The notes below the pieces were generated by a model. That model saw only the letters and a list, made by a program, of their open reading frames with translations. It was not told the DNA's origin and searched no databases. Made by a program: the position numbers and the translations under genes. A DNA stretch of 34,720 nt from Hofstenia miamia. Taxonomy: Eukaryota > Xenacoelomorpha > Acoela > Hofsteniidae. The number at the start of each line of letters is the position of its first letter. The first letter of the stretch is position 1. The stretch covers positions 653,012-687,731 of the forward strand of contig CABFPE010000415.1 in assembly GCA_900660155.1 (NCBI GenBank). Reading direction: 5' to 3'. Positions 1 to 11,771 of this stretch are shown here, piece after piece.

Positions 1-770
1 AACGCTCCATCCGATTTTTTGGCAAAACAGCCAAATTACTGTCATCTGATAATTTATCAGCTGATAAAAGTCGATAGTCTGAACGGTACTAAAACTAGTC
101 GAATAGCTACTTGAAACTAATTGCTTACTTCTCAAGTAGGGAACAGACTTCCAAAACGTAAATTATTGTCTTTGAAATATTTCAACTTCAAAATATGTAA
201 ACAATGTTTACATTCCAAGACAAACCAATCCATAAACAGATGTTGTTGTTTTTCTTACTGTCAATCAAAAGATGATAATTTATCATCTGATAAAAAATCG
301 ATAGTCTGAACGCTCTTCCAACTCCGCATTTTCTGATAAAAAATCGGATGATAAAAAATCGCCAATGTGAACGAAAATAATTGCATTTTCGATTAAAATC
401 TGCTGATAAAAGTCGATAGTGGGAACACACCTTTAGTGTACTTGATTTAAATCAATAATTGAACTAATAATGTACTTTGATTTAAATCAATGATTTAAAT
501 CGAGTGATTTAAATCACCCAACACTGTTTGTAATCTATAACGATATTATCTGTTGAAGTTGTGAGAAATTTGCAATCATCTGCAAATAAAAAAGGAATTG
601 ATTGTAATACATATAGTGTAAGATGGTTGGCAAAGGCTTTAAGAAATTCTGTAGGAAGATTATCCCCAATGATTTGAAAATTGGAAAAAACATTAAAAAA
701 ATTATAATTAGATTGTCCAGAAATTGATAAAGAATTTAACTCAGTTATTACATCACCATATGTCATTTCA
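1..770. repeat. Cluster of short direct repeats and palindromes
   Basis: The unit CTGATAAAA-R-TCGATAGTCTGAACG occurs at 61-86 and 287-312, with diverged copies at 333-372 and 403-425. The first two are preceded by the near-palindrome GATAATTTATC. At 444-515 follow four copies of the perfect 10-base palindrome GATTTAAATC (444-453, 479-488, 492-501, 506-515). This arrangement is typical of transposon or MITE subterminal ends. A minus-strand open frame at 509-766 begins right at the palindromes. It encodes an unrecognised 85-residue peptide that could be an element relic. Confidence 0.5.
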
Positions 771-1909
771 ATAGTATTGAATTGTGAATTCGGAAAAGCA
801 CTTAGGTTTTTATTGTAATTAGTGCGGGTACGGATGATATCAGTGCTACCCTAATGCTGGTACGCTGAATTCCATTGCGCAATCTTTATGCTTTAAATAT
901 GATTTTTTTTAAAAAATATTATTAAAATATTGAAAAAATTATCATATAATAACCTTGAATTATTGTCGAAATTTTATTGCAAATTCTTCAATTATTTTAT
1001 AGCAGCAATAAAAATTCACTTTTGGCTACAAGTAAAGCATTTCAGGTACGACTAAGAAACTATTTTTGCCATTGGGGCTGCATTAATAAAGGCGAATTTT
1101 AAATTACTTGAAAACTAAGTTCTCAAAAATAATATTCAGTTGAGTTTCAGTTCAATAAATAATTAGTTAATTAGTTAATAAATGTCATGCATAACAAAGC
1201 TCTAATAACTTACATTTGAACGTTGATGGTCAGTGTTACATCTTCCAAATAAATTCGCACTTCATAAATTTAGAACTTTCTATCTCACATTCCAAACAGC
1301 ATTATGTATTTGCAAGAAAATTAACTATGACCAATTCTGAACTGCTGAAAGTTTTCATTATGCACCATCAATCTTCGAAATGATGTATTTCTAGCCTTTA
1401 TTCCCTTTTCTATAATGCAGAACTTCATAGCTGCGAAATTTTGATCTACACGAAAATGTCAATGCAATTGGAATTTAGGAAATTGCGGGATTTTAGAAGA
1501 ACATCATGCAAAATGATTTTGAGTTCAGCATGTCTGCAATTCCACCGTTCTCTATCGGATTGTATAAAATTTCTAATTCACACCACTTTTGACTTCATTT
1601 TAATTAAACACATGTACATGAGAGGCGGATCCAGAGGATGGAGTTCTCGGCGTCATGATCGTGATCCACTTATTGTCTGTTATCAACATTTTGATTTAAA
1701 TAAACTATCCAGGATTCAATATTTATTCAAGACCTTTCCAAGATTATCCAAGTTTTAAAACTAGGGATATTGAATTAAGAAATAAGAACAATTTGCATAA
1801 TCAAATTAACAAGCAGTCTATAAATTTGCTTTGCTTAAAAAAGGCTCGTTTTGGGCTCGTTGTACATTCAATACTCTGCTCAAGCTCAGCTCATTGACAA
1901 GACTGCTTG

Positions 1910-1941
<32 letters not shown>

Positions 1942-2400
1942 ATTATTATTATTATTTCTAATTTTTGTTTAATTAAATAGCTATTTTGCTAAAATAGATA
2001 ATTTTTTGTAAATAACTGATAATTTGGAATACCTTGGAGTCTCAAACAAAGACTTACAGTAATTACATTACTAATGAAGCTAATTATATTACACCAAATA
2101 TTTCCGAGTGATGAACTTCCACTTCTTGTGTAGACCTATAGATATAGACCTAATTTGACTCTTTGGAGTATTAAGTTCAGAAAAACGGCCCCTTTGAAAC
2201 ATTTTTGCATCATATCAGTCACTTTCTTACTGCCTTTAAGATTCTTAAAGAAAATTCAATTTCTTCAATTATTTTAAAGAATTCTTTTATTATCAAAAAC
2301 ATGAATATCTTTAATGATTCTGTAATTTTCTAAAATTTCTTTAATTATTTTGCAGAAAATTGAATTTTCTTTAAAGTTTTTCAAGAAATTTCGACTATGG
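771..2400. other. AT-rich sequence without a recognised gene
   Basis: Contains a 105-codon plus-strand open frame at 1441-1758 with no recognisable family and no supporting splice or start context, probably chance. A TA/TTA microsatellite lies at about 1910-1956. Nothing else could be supported. Confidence 0.5.
1910..1956. repeat. (TA)n(TTA)n microsatellite
   Basis: A run of TA dinucleotides passes directly into ATT trinucleotides. Simple-sequence repeat, visible directly. Confidence 0.9.
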
Positions 2401-2469
2401 TAGTATCTATTCTTGTTCAGGTAAAACATCCTACAGAATGCTTTGGCATAGGCAATTTAGAGTAGCAAA

Positions 2470-2612
2470 CAAATATAGCAAACTAGAATAACTACTGTGA
2501 ATATGAACTCCAGTTACACATAAGAATACGTGGTGATTAGTGCAGAAGCAAGACAACAAAGCTGCCACCTAGAATGCACAAAAGTCTGGATCAACTAAAC
2601 CCCAAAACTGAA
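2470..2612 (+). repeat. Left arm of inverted repeat flanking an unrecognised element
   Basis: This stretch recurs in reverse complement at 6788-6928. The best-matching blocks are 2534-2567 (AGAAGCAAGACAACAAAGCT in its centre) and 2585-2612 (TCTGGATCAACTA, then ACCCC and ACTGAAC). Weaker agreement extends out through ACTACTGTG and ACAAATATA. The matching blocks are in the same outer-to-inner order on both sides, as terminal inverted repeats would be. Similarity fades inward of 2612. It could also be two unrelated insertions of one dispersed repeat. Confidence 0.6.
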
Positions 2613-2773
2613 CTGGCTTAAGCAGCTTGCATAGACAGTTGAGTGTGGTGAAGACCTAACCCACAAGATGAAAAGAGGAGGCGAGATGTAACCCCATACT
2701 GAGCAGACGAGAGCACATCCAGGGAGTGAGGGAGGACGCACGCAGAGTAATCTGAAAGCAGACAGCACCACTA

Positions 2774-2841
2774 CTTGGGGAGAAAAATATCCCTTCAGGA
2801 GCAGACCTCAGGCGACTACTTGGGGAGACAAATATCTCCTA
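2774..2841. repeat. Short tandem repeat with hairpin potential
   Basis: The word CTACTTGGGGAGA is followed by AAAATATC near 2775 and recurs followed by CAAATATCTCC near 2816. The second copy can fold with a GGAGA/TCTCC stem. It sits between the left inverted repeat and the first open segment of the unknown element. Confidence 0.4.
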
Positions 2842-3031
2842 GGGAACCTGAGGAGTCATGTAAGTTAAGAGTGCGTTTTGCTAACATCTGTGCTAATACC
2901 CAACCATCCTGAAGTGACTCAAAAACCCCCTCTAGCCCTGGTCTTTCATCACATGCATCCACTAGTATCAAATCAAAGAAGACAGAAGAGAGACAAAGAA
3001 AGACTTCTAAGGTGGGAATGAGATTTTACAC

Positions 3032-5780
3032 TTGTACTTTATAGCCACTCCTAAAGCTGTTAATTTTGTTCATGATAACCTGTCTGAAGAGATGAAGAAC
3101 AAATTGCAATGGACCTTCAACACTAAGACCCTAAATTGTTTGGTGGATGTTACCCCATTTATTATCAATGCTGAGCGTAGACCCCAAGTTAACATGATAA
3201 TATGCTACAACTCAAAGATGCTTGGCAGGCTTAAGAGGCCCTATTGGCAGAGCACTGTCCACACCATGTTTGATGAAGATTTCGACCTCACACATTTGTG
3301 CCAGCTCCTGAACAATAAAAAGCAATTCAGAAATTTGAGTGCATAAACATTGACTTTGAGAATCTGCTCATCATTTACTTTTTCCACGTCAGTAAGGTTA
3401 ACCAGCCAAAGATCATGGAAAAGATCAAAATCACGTACTGGCTTGCTAAAGTTGATATGAGGCTTATCATTGATGCAGCCATACATTCTCAGAAACTTGA
3501 GTCAATAAACATTAACTTTCCTGGCCTGGCTCTAGTCAATGATATCCATATCAGCTTTGCCTTTTCCCAAAGCACTACCACACTTGCCAAAATCAATGAG
3601 ATATCAACAAACCTTAAGGCAGATAAAACCCCCAAGTCTGTTTGGCCCACCATCAACATCTGTAGCCCAACCTCACAGTATTCTCAGTCAGTTGAGAGAC
3701 TCCTTATGCATTTCTTACACATCCCAAGACCAGCAGAACTATGCCAAGAGATTGTTTGCTGAGAAATTTGTACCACTATTCAGTCATGTGGAGCTATTTG
3801 GATTTTGTCAATTTACCTTATGTGTGATCCCCAACTCCAATTGCCTCTTAACCAGAACACCTGAGAGTGCTTAGCCAAGTGGTGCAAACATGAACAAGCT
3901 ATTTGTCCAGCATCCTGGAAAATAAAAAACTGACTCCTTACCATCATCCCCTTGGAAGACTAAAAAAGCTATGGAGTGCTTTGAGAAGATTTATGTCAGA
4001 CTCATCAGTGTGAGTAGTCTGCTAGGGCGCCTGCTGCCCCAAATGATTGTAAATTGTCTTGGCATTGCTTTTGCTGATCTCAATATTTTCTCTGACATGC
4101 TAAAGTAGTACATCTGAGGAGCCACAGCCAAAAAAAATTTCCATGCTAGAGTCTGAGTATGCACCACTGTGCACCAGCCACCTGATCCATCAGGAGCCTG
4201 GATCCACTCAACAGTTCTTGGAATTAGTAAACCACTATAACATCTACACAAAGACTGAGATCCTATTCAACTTAGAAAAAATGAACTACCCAGAAAGCAG
4301 CTATAACAAAATTGCTGAGACATGGAGGCAAGCCACAAAGGATGGCAAGATCATCCTGATCACAGTAATTGAACAGACAATGAGCTTGCCCAAACAATTT
4401 TACAGAGAAGAAGAGTTACTATCCTCTTCTGCTATCAAAGTGTCTCCTGGCACTAAAGCCCTTATTGAGGCAGTCAACCTACAGAAGTTTTCCAGCACTG
4501 CAAGTTCTCCTGTTCCTACACCTGCCTGGTCTATTACTGAAGACAAGCGCATCCTAATGATTAAGCACCACCCTGATGAGTTTGCTGAGAAACTCTCTCT
4601 TGCCAACTATGTTATTGAGATTAACAGAGACAATGATATCTTAGGCCTCATGAAGTGGTGCCTCACAGAAATGTTTACAAAAGAGGAACTGGTGCTTCTA
4701 CAATCACCTGGGCAACAAATAGCCTTGGACATAGAATGCACCATGTCTCAAAATCTCAAACTCCCAAATTGAAAAACTCTGCAATTGTGGACTCTACAGT
4801 ATGTTTTAGGATACCATCAAAGAAGCTAAGATTAACTATCCTGTCACAATTGGAACTGCTACTCTGAAAAAAGGTTGAGTTTGACCAAGTTGAGACTAAT
4901 GCTGAAAAGAATAATCTGCTCTGCATACCTCCACCTTGAATAATGACTCCATTAATTCTACCATCCTGGTGAGTAAAGAAACGATGTAAAAAGTGTTGGC
5001 CCATCTCTCCAATAAAATCAACTATGTGTCCACAGATGCTGAGATCTCTAAAGCCATGCAGACTAAGGAATACAGAGAAACAAGGGACACTTTAATCAAA
5101 GGCAGTAATCCTGAGCATGTCTTTATCAATGGGAAATTAACTATCAAGGATATCTTTCAGACAGGGCAACCAATATCTACCCAATTACAGAAAATTCACA
5201 ACTTTAGATCCAGGAGTCCTCATTCTATTCCAAGCATCAGGCAACCTAATGTGGATGAACAACATTGAGACTCTAACACATTACTATGATGTTACAAAGT
5301 GGATTGAAATCATCACTATGTTGTGAGCCAAAGTCACTGACCCAGAGGAGATGACACTCCAGCAATTAAACAAGTATTGCTCTTTGTTCATAGATCATGC
5401 TACTCAAGGGAAGTGTTCACACATTTTTACCCAAATACCTAGATCAGTGCTGAAGATGCCATACATCTGACACCAATTTGCTCATGATGCTCATGATCAC
5501 TCTGAAGGGCCTTCAACTTTATGAATGCTTCTATGATACTTTTACATAGAGACTCAATAACTTACAACAAAACTGCCTGATTAGCTCCCACCTACCAGAG
5601 ATCAAGTTTTTTCTCCTATGAAAAGAAGCAGTTACACAAAGGAAGACACTGATTCAGATTACCCAGCAACCCAGATATGCTGAATTCTTGTCCTGGGATG
5701 ATATTTTTGCAGTTAAGATAGTGGAAGAAATGCAGAAGCTATTGTCAGGTCCTATAGTCCAGCTCCTACCACAAACTTAA
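3032..5780 (+). pseudogene. Decayed long protein-coding region of unknown family
   Basis: Protein-like reading frames lie one after another on the plus strand, in changing frames and with stops. Segments are 3032-3346 (begins MYFIATPKAVNFVHDNLSEE), 3415-3762, 4143-4772 (209 codons, the longest, with ETWRQATKDGKIILITVIEQ and KRILMIKHHPDEFAEKLS), about 4930-5268 (LSNKINYVSTDAEISKAMQT), about 5230-5460 and about 5490-5780. Base composition is less AT-rich than the flanks, and each frame takes over near where the previous one ends. This looks like one ancestral coding region of about 900 codons broken by indels. No catalytic motif, zinc finger, transmembrane segment or known transposase, polymerase or capsid signature was recognised. 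It lies between the 2470/6928 inverted repeats. It could be from an unclassified transposon, an old viral integration or a dead host gene. No function is proposed. Confidence 0.5.
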
Positions 5781-6787
5781 CTGTGCAATGGGAGCATGTA
5801 GAGTCACTCAGGGCCCTTATTTTGATTTTATTCTTTTGATTATTTTGGCACTCAAAAATTAGAACTACATCACAGTAATGTCATGATTTGTTGCTATCAA
5901 TTTATATCAATTTCTTTTAAATTGATTTTTATATTTTTGAGTGAAGTTTTTTTGATCAATTTATTATTTGTCCCCTCAATCCAAACCTACATGTTATTAC
6001 TCATTTAATTTTGTGAGGGAACTCATATGCAAGTTGTAAACATATAGCAGGCAATAATTTATGAAAATTGTAATAAATACTTGAGGAACTTGTAGCAAAT
6101 GCACAATATAATTCATCTTACTACAATCATGTTTGATCTTCTCCAATTTATTTATATGCTAACCACTTTTAGGTTTTGTCATGGATTTTAGTTTGATAAT
6201 TTCTGCTTAAGATCTGGTGACAATTTGGGAGGAACTGCACTGGGTCTGGGGCAACAAATAGCTCCTTAATGGTGACAGTCCAAATCATGGTCACTTTAGG
6301 TTACAGCTATGTGTAAGTGTAAGGAATAAGAGTTTCTAATTTGATTGTTCATTTTGTACATGCACTTAATAATAACATACTGCAAATATAATATGTGACT
6401 GAAGAATGTGAATGCACAGCAATTACATGCTTTTTGTTTTATTATTTATTTACATGAGCCAAGATAATAGAACTCTGAGATAAATTGTTTATTTGAGCTA
6501 GAAATTAATACTTGAGACACACAAATAGCACCTTGGCAAGTAAGGATGGCTTCATGGATATGGCTCCAGCATGAGGCCATGGAATTGGTCACTGCTGGAA
6601 GTCTGTTCTCTATGGATAGTCTGTTTTCTTTAGTGAATTGGTGAACCACCAATCTTTTGCTAGAATGCAGGTTGCTCTCTACAATGGTAGCCTTTACAAC
6701 CTTCAATATTCACTCTTGAGTTTCCCAGTACCACTTGAGTAGCTGGAGCACACCCATGATTCTACATTATGACCACTATGTAAAACT
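5781..6787. other. Non-coding interior of the unrecognised element
   Basis: Lies between the end of the decayed coding region and the right inverted repeat. AT-rich, with an 86-codon minus-strand open frame at 6446-6706 that has no recognised domain. No transposase, RNA gene or microsatellite was seen. Confidence 0.4.
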
Positions 6788-6928
6788 GTTCAGTTCTGGG
6801 GTCTAGTTGATCCAGATTATTTTGCTTACTATTGATGGCAGCTTTGTTGTCTTGCTTCAGCACTAATTCCTAGATGCTGCCAATGCAGAACATTTCCACA
6901 GTAGTTCTAACTGCATTATATTTGTGTT
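6788..6928 (-). repeat. Right arm of inverted repeat flanking an unrecognised element
   Basis: Reverse-complement partner of 2470-2612. Its blocks are 6836-6868 (containing AGCTTTGTTGTCTTGCTTC) and 6788-6816 (containing TAGTTGATCCAGA), with an outer block at 6896-6928. The distance between outer edges is about 4.46 kb. No clear target-site duplication could be picked out by eye at either end. Confidence 0.6.
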
Positions 6929-7719
6929 AGTCCAGATGCTTGTACTCTATTACATACTTAAGCTGGCCATGTTAATGTAGCATTGACTGGTGGTTGTTAT
7001 TATTTATTGGACAGACCTCACACTTTCCTTGTTGGTGACTGGTTGTTGTAATATTTGTACATATTGTAAATAGCAGTGTATAAAAAGAACAAAGTGTTTG
7101 TAAATAGGAAATAGTTTGATTTGTATTCCCTTATTGTTCACTAGAATCACCCCCATGATTCTAAATTAATGTATACTACTTTAAATCACTTATATCTTAA
7201 TGGTACTCTTGTTGTTTTACCTCAGCAAGATTAGATACTAAGCTATCACTGTGTTTACACTTTTCTATATTGCTAACTATGATAATGCTAGAATATTAAA
7301 TGTGTAAAAATATGAAAGTTTTTATTAATTTGTAATCATGTTAAACAAAACTAGTAGTATTAACTTATTAAGATGCAAAAATAGCTTAAATTGTTGAATA
7401 AATTGAACCATTACCACTTGAATCATTGTAAGTACTGAATAATTTGTTAAAATGAAGACATCTTTTCATCATAGGTAATTAACAAAATGCAAATTTCATG
7501 ACAGTATTTGTATAGTCTTTCAAAAAATAATATTGTATACTTGATTAAAACACCACCCAGTGATTATATCCAATCTGTATTATAATCAGGCTTCAGATAT
7601 TTATGTATTTAAAATCTGAGAATATGTACATAAAAATGTATTAAAGAGTCATAAGATATCTAGTTTATATATGTGCTTAAAAATGACATTTGAATGATAT
7701 ATATTTTAATTCAAAGTAA

Positions 7720-9060
7720 AAAATTCTCATTAGATAATCTTTTCCAAGTATCAGTAAAAATTTGTTTGTATGCAGAAAATGAGTGCTCTACATCAGCTGA
7801 AGTTGCAGGGGAATAATTGCAGACCATCTCTTTTTCAGCAACAGTCCAAGTTTCATTTGATTTCTTGTAATTATTCTCATTCCAGCATTCTTTTCCAATA
7901 AATTATGCAATTTTTCTAATACCACAGAGTGAAAAGTATGTGCAATCAACTGAATTCCAGCTATTGGTTCAAAGGGTTCATTTTCTTGATTGTAGCTTTT
8001 TTAAAATCTCAACAATTCCATAATATCACTGAATAATGTTGTCAAGTCTCATCATTCACTCTGGATTTGACAGAAGTGCTTTAACTGAAGCAATTTCAAT
8101 GTTCTCAGTTTGATCAAAATTATTAGTAACTTTCAATAACTAATGTTGTCATTAATGAATATTCTGAGGTGCTAGCATCCATGTACCCCAACAAGTTATG
8201 CAAACTTGTTGCAGCATAGGCATGCATTTGTCATTAAGAGCAGCTCATCTGCATGGTGCTTTGCATAACACATTTTTAACTCCTGCAATGAACTTATTTA
8301 TAATTTCATCTTCAGCCCAAATTTTCTCACATACTTTGTTTAAGTTGTGTGCAAGACACAAAACATGCAATAAATTTTGCAATATTGTGTTGGTTAACCC
8401 TTTAACTGCATTTTTCATGTATGATGCTCCATCTGTAATACAAACTAGAAAATCATCTCTGTTAGTGGATACTTTGTCAATCAAACATAAAATGAATCTT
8501 GAGATTGTTGCATTGTTAACTGCCTCCAAGATCTCCATATTGGCCACATAGACCTTGGACAATTTCAAAGGTCCCAATAACAGTACTGCAAACCTACACA
8601 TTGGTAATGTTAGCTAGTAAAGATAGATGACAAAAAGGGGCACATAGTGGCTGTCTAAATGAAAATAATTTACCATTCTTCCAGGTGAATCAGTCATTTC
8701 ATCTACTGATATCCACTTCTTCCTTAGTGCCAATTCATGTTTTATGGAATTAAATTTTTGTTCAAAACTTTTGACATGTAATCTTTGTAAATTGATGATT
8801 CAGAAGTTTTCAAGAAAGCTGCCAAATAATTTATTCTTCAACTTATTCAGCAGAATGTTGGCAGAGGTAAATGCCACAGCTAAATCTTTAGCATAGTCTT
8901 TGTTGGGAAAGTGTATAAGAGACAGGTAGAGTGCTGTTATCACATCTGTTCTTTGTAATATTCTCTTGATGCCTTCTGCCAGAAATATGCTGGGTAACTT
9001 GAGAGCACATTGTAAAAGAAACAGTAACCTGGCAGTCTTAGCAAACCAAAAGTCTTGTTT
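7720..9060 (-). pseudogene. hAT-family transposase relic (CGGBP1-type)
   Basis: Broken minus-strand transposase of a hAT DNA transposon. From N to C: about 8800-8890 reads AVAFTSANILLNKLKNKLFG followed by SFLENF, the helix seen in CGGBP1-like hAT proteins (compare SNIPWNKLQNPAFREFLEKY). Around 8640-8720, in a shifted frame, is a KKWISVDEMTD-like segment, the first acidic residue region of the RNase H-like catalytic core. At 8245-8601 is the longest intact piece with FLVCITDGASYMKNAVKGL and HVLCLAHNLNKVCEKIWAE, the second Asp block and the family's CLAH motif. At about 7723-7812 is ATSADVERSFSAYKQIF...LSNEN, the C-terminal hAT dimerisation domain. Several stops and frameshifts separate the blocks, so it is inactive. 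Element ends were not found. Confidence 0.88.
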
Positions 9061-9119
9061 ATTATCTAGAACAATGCATAGGACACAAATTGTGTAACAT
9101 AAATATGTGGTAAACATAT

Positions 9120-10178
9120 GTGAAACAAAGTAAATTAATGTGCTAAAAATATGTACTTATGTGTTGATGTATTTATCCAAACCCTTATTATAATTTATTT
9201 CAATGTAGTACCTGCTTGTAAACTAATCAATATTGAAAATTTTAAATGTACATAAACTCCTTAAAACTTAGAGACTTATAATCAACCAAGGTATGTACAA
9301 GTTTAGCAAAGTATAATGAGTTGATAATACACTTCATTGCATATTTATCCTTGCATTTTTCAGCAAATATTTTTGTAGTGAGAATCATTTGAATGTAGAT
9401 GCAGGATAGAGTTAATAAAAACCCCTATATTATACTTTCTTTCATTATCATTGCAAATTGCAAATTATGCTTCAAGAATTCCATTTTAGTGACTGACCAT
9501 ACAGATCTCTTCCAGAAATAGTTGTAAAATTTTCTAGCATTGTTTTCAAGACTCTCATTGCATTACTTGGACCACAACTGTCTATACTTCATTCATACAA
9601 TAATAGAATCTGAAATTCTATTGTTTATGTTTCTACTCAGAATTTTTGAGTACTTTGATTTTTTAAATGTTTATCTTGCAGAATTCAAAGTAATTTAAGA
9701 GAAGTCATTACTTCTTAAACTTGAACTCAAATGAATATCACTAGAAAATAAAGCAAATAATATTTATTATGAAAATTTCAGTTATTTATGAGCTGCAAAT
9801 ATATTGCTCGTATTTTTAGGAACTCTAAATTATGCAAATTTTGAAAAATAGACAAACAATTATCCCTGAAAACCTTAGAACTCAAGTAACTCAAAATTGA
9901 CTCAAATGCTCTGATTTCACCTCTCACTTGCATAGCAGTTCATGTTCGCAAAACGGTTGAATTTATTTGGTTCATGTTTTGTTTTGAAAAATTGGATGAC
10001 TTTGTTGTGTAGTTTTCGAAAAACTTTATTCCAATCCTGCGCACGTTACCTGACATTTCTATTTTCAATTATATGTAGTGCAGTCTTATTTTATCGATCA
10101 TTTGATCATTTGTAAGTTACTTTTTCGAAGTCGTATTATTTCTTCGATAGTATATTACTGTGGTTTAGGTAATGCTTA
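9120..10178. other. Upstream region of 4E-T, no recognised gene
   Basis: AT-rich sequence between the hAT relic and the 4E-T start codon. The promoter should lie here if exon 1 is the true first exon. I see no convincing TATA box, initiator or CpG-rich patch immediately upstream, nor any coding segment. Confidence 0.4.
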
Positions 10179-10345
10179 ATGGAATCCTGCACACAAGTGG
10201 GTGAGCCTTGTGAAGAATTAGTTGAACTTTCATTAGAATCCTGTGACGAAGAATCTTCTCATAAATGTATTGAAAAGAAAACCAATCATGCAAAGCGGCA
10301 AAGTCGTAGGCGGGTTCAAAAGTCTTCGTCTAAGAAAATTATTAG
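10179..10345 (+). CDS. EIF4ENIF1: 4E-T (EIF4ENIF1) coding exon 1, start codon exon
   Basis: First coding exon of a 4E-T orthologue, the eIF4E-binding protein that carries eIF4E into the nucleus and to P-bodies and represses bound mRNAs. The ATG follows an in-frame TAA at 10170-10172, which supports this start. The exon gives 55 full codons plus two bases, with an acidic first half and a basic end (RQSRRRVQKSSSKK). It stops at AG before the donor GTTGTA. The two leftover bases join the first base of exon 2 to give Arg directly before YSKSELL. As I recall human 4E-T, a splice junction and an Arg also precede its YTKEELL motif. The N-terminal sequence itself is not conserved enough to identify the gene, so this exon rests on phase, the upstream stop and the Arg-Tyr junction. 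A pyrimidine-poor TTTAG just upstream could be an acceptor for an upstream or spliced leader. Confidence 0.72.
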
Positions 10346-10499
10346 GTTGTAATTAACTCACGTATTTTTGTTGGTGTTTGTATATGTAGTGTGCGGGCTT
10401 GTAATTATCGAATTTGAGATTGGATTTTGAGCTTTCGACGTAGTTGGGCATATGTGAAATATAGACAATCGAATTCAAAGTGAAAAGTTTAGTTTATTC

Positions 10500-10590
10500 T
10501 CAAATTATCCTTCAAAATGGGAAACTGCGCCGCCATTTGCCGCTCTTGGCAAAATTTCAAACTGACAAAAACATCTCCGCGATCGTAAAA
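10500..10590. promoter_or_regulatory. GC-richer patch with YY1-like motif, possible promoter
   Basis: Within AT-rich intron 1, about 70 bases are GC- and CpG-richer (around GCGCCGCC and CCGCGATCG). The minus strand reads CAAATGGCGGCGC, close to the AAnATGGCGGC YY1 promoter element. A 23-codon plus-strand frame starts here (MGNCAAICRS). It could be an internal or alternative promoter or a short upstream frame. Evidence is motif only. Confidence 0.25.
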
Positions 10591-10687
10591 AATCAATACA
10601 ATTATTTACAACACTACTTTATCGACTTGTTCTATTCAAATTGTTGTTTAACACTCTAAATTATAGTAGTCTTCTGATATTTAATTA

Positions 10688-11054
10688 AAGTATCATGAAT
10701 GCCGAAACGTTGATTTGAATTTGAACAAGCGAAGCTTAGTGAATTTGGAGAGAATTGCACAAATTGCTTTGAAAACTACGGATTTACATCTGTGGGATGA
10801 ACATTTATCACGAGATGAGCTTAATAAGCATGCCAGTGGATCAAAATCAAGTGGGAATTGACATCATTGGCAAGTTGTATGCAATGTTAGGAGTTAAAGA
10901 AGCAACGAAACAGGTGCTTCTTTCAGAAGCGCTAATGGAGACCCACTATTCAAATTTAAATGGGTCTTGCAGTTTCCAAGTGACATTAGATAACTCATCA
11001 CGTGTTAACCATTTATTACATTTTTTTTCTCCAAAATTGCTTTCTTTCGCTTAA
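10688..11054 (+). pseudogene. Unrecognised coding-like segment in two overlapping frames
   Basis: One frame runs open from about 10688 to the TGA at about 10855 and encodes NKRSLVNLERIAQIALKTTD, followed by LHLWDEHLSRDELNKHASG. A second frame, 10797-11054, encodes GIDIIGKLYAMLGVKEATKQ, followed by VLLSEALMETHYSNLNGSCS. Both read like real amphipathic helices, and the change of frame near 10820-10855 looks like a single indel. I recognise no family. It lies in 4E-T intron 1 on the same strand. It could be a nested gene fragment, an alternative exon or a retrocopy. Confidence 0.35.
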
Positions 11055-11582
11055 CCATAATAATTTGCTGTTTAATTTGTCTTCAAAAGCAAACGAAATG
11101 GTTGCTATTTTATTAGACGCATTTCGTTAGCCACAGTGATTAAGCTTTGACTATTAATTTTGCAGATATTTATGAGTACATGCATTCAAAGCTATTTGTA
11201 TGCACTATGGTTTTAAACATTGATTTCGATTTTTTGCTCAATTTTCATACAATGTATATTGTATTTAAAGAGATTTTTAGAGCGTTCGGACCCTGGTTTG
11301 GAAACTTAACTTGATTAACTCTTTCAGTCGTAAAAATATTTCTAGTTTCAATCATGGGGTCGTTTCCTATCCCAAGTGTAAAACCAAGTTTACATGAAAA
11401 GTAGCATCAATAGAATTGAATTTTTACATGAAATAACAAAACAACAAAAACTTAGTTTATCTTAGGGTTGGTCAAAATACGTTTTTTTGAGAAAGAAACG
11501 TTTTAAATTGTTTAAAACATGTTTTTTTTCAAGAATTAAATTCTTTAATAATCGCATACAAAATGCAAGTTTTTCGACTTTT

Positions 11583-11771
11583 TTATTCAATTCCAGCAGA
11601 ATTGTTTGCAATACCCCCAAGACCGCTAATTTTGCGATCTTCCTCGGCAAGCTGCCCAATGCCACCTGTGCCTTCAAAAAATTTGTGGTTGCAGGAAGAA
11701 TACTTCATGAACTCTTCGTGTATAGTCTCCTTAGTTTCGCCAATAAAGTCAATAATTTCATTCAGAATATC
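11583..11771 (-). CDS. Candidate terminal exon of an unrecognised minus-strand gene
   Basis: On the minus strand an acceptor AATTCCAACCAG at 11772 opens a 62-codon frame to TAA at 11583, beginning DILNEIIDFIGETKETIHEE and ending GGIANNSAGIE. The stop overlaps an AATAAA. Composition is protein-like (charged helix, then a Gly-rich tail), unlike the neighbouring AT-rich DNA. I do not recognise it. A candidate first exon on the same strand is at 16863-16941, but their phases (1 and 0) do not join directly, so at least one exon between them would be needed. Alternatively it is part of a transposon relic. Confidence 0.3.
   Translation of the reverse strand, partial: DILNEIIDFIGETKETIHEEFMKYSSCNHKFFEGTGGIGQLAEEDRKISGLGGIANNSAGIE

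Noticed and set aside
1441..1758. 105-codon plus-strand frame as a gene
   Set aside because: No recognisable domain, no splice signals in phase, and its length is not exceptional for chance in a window of this size.
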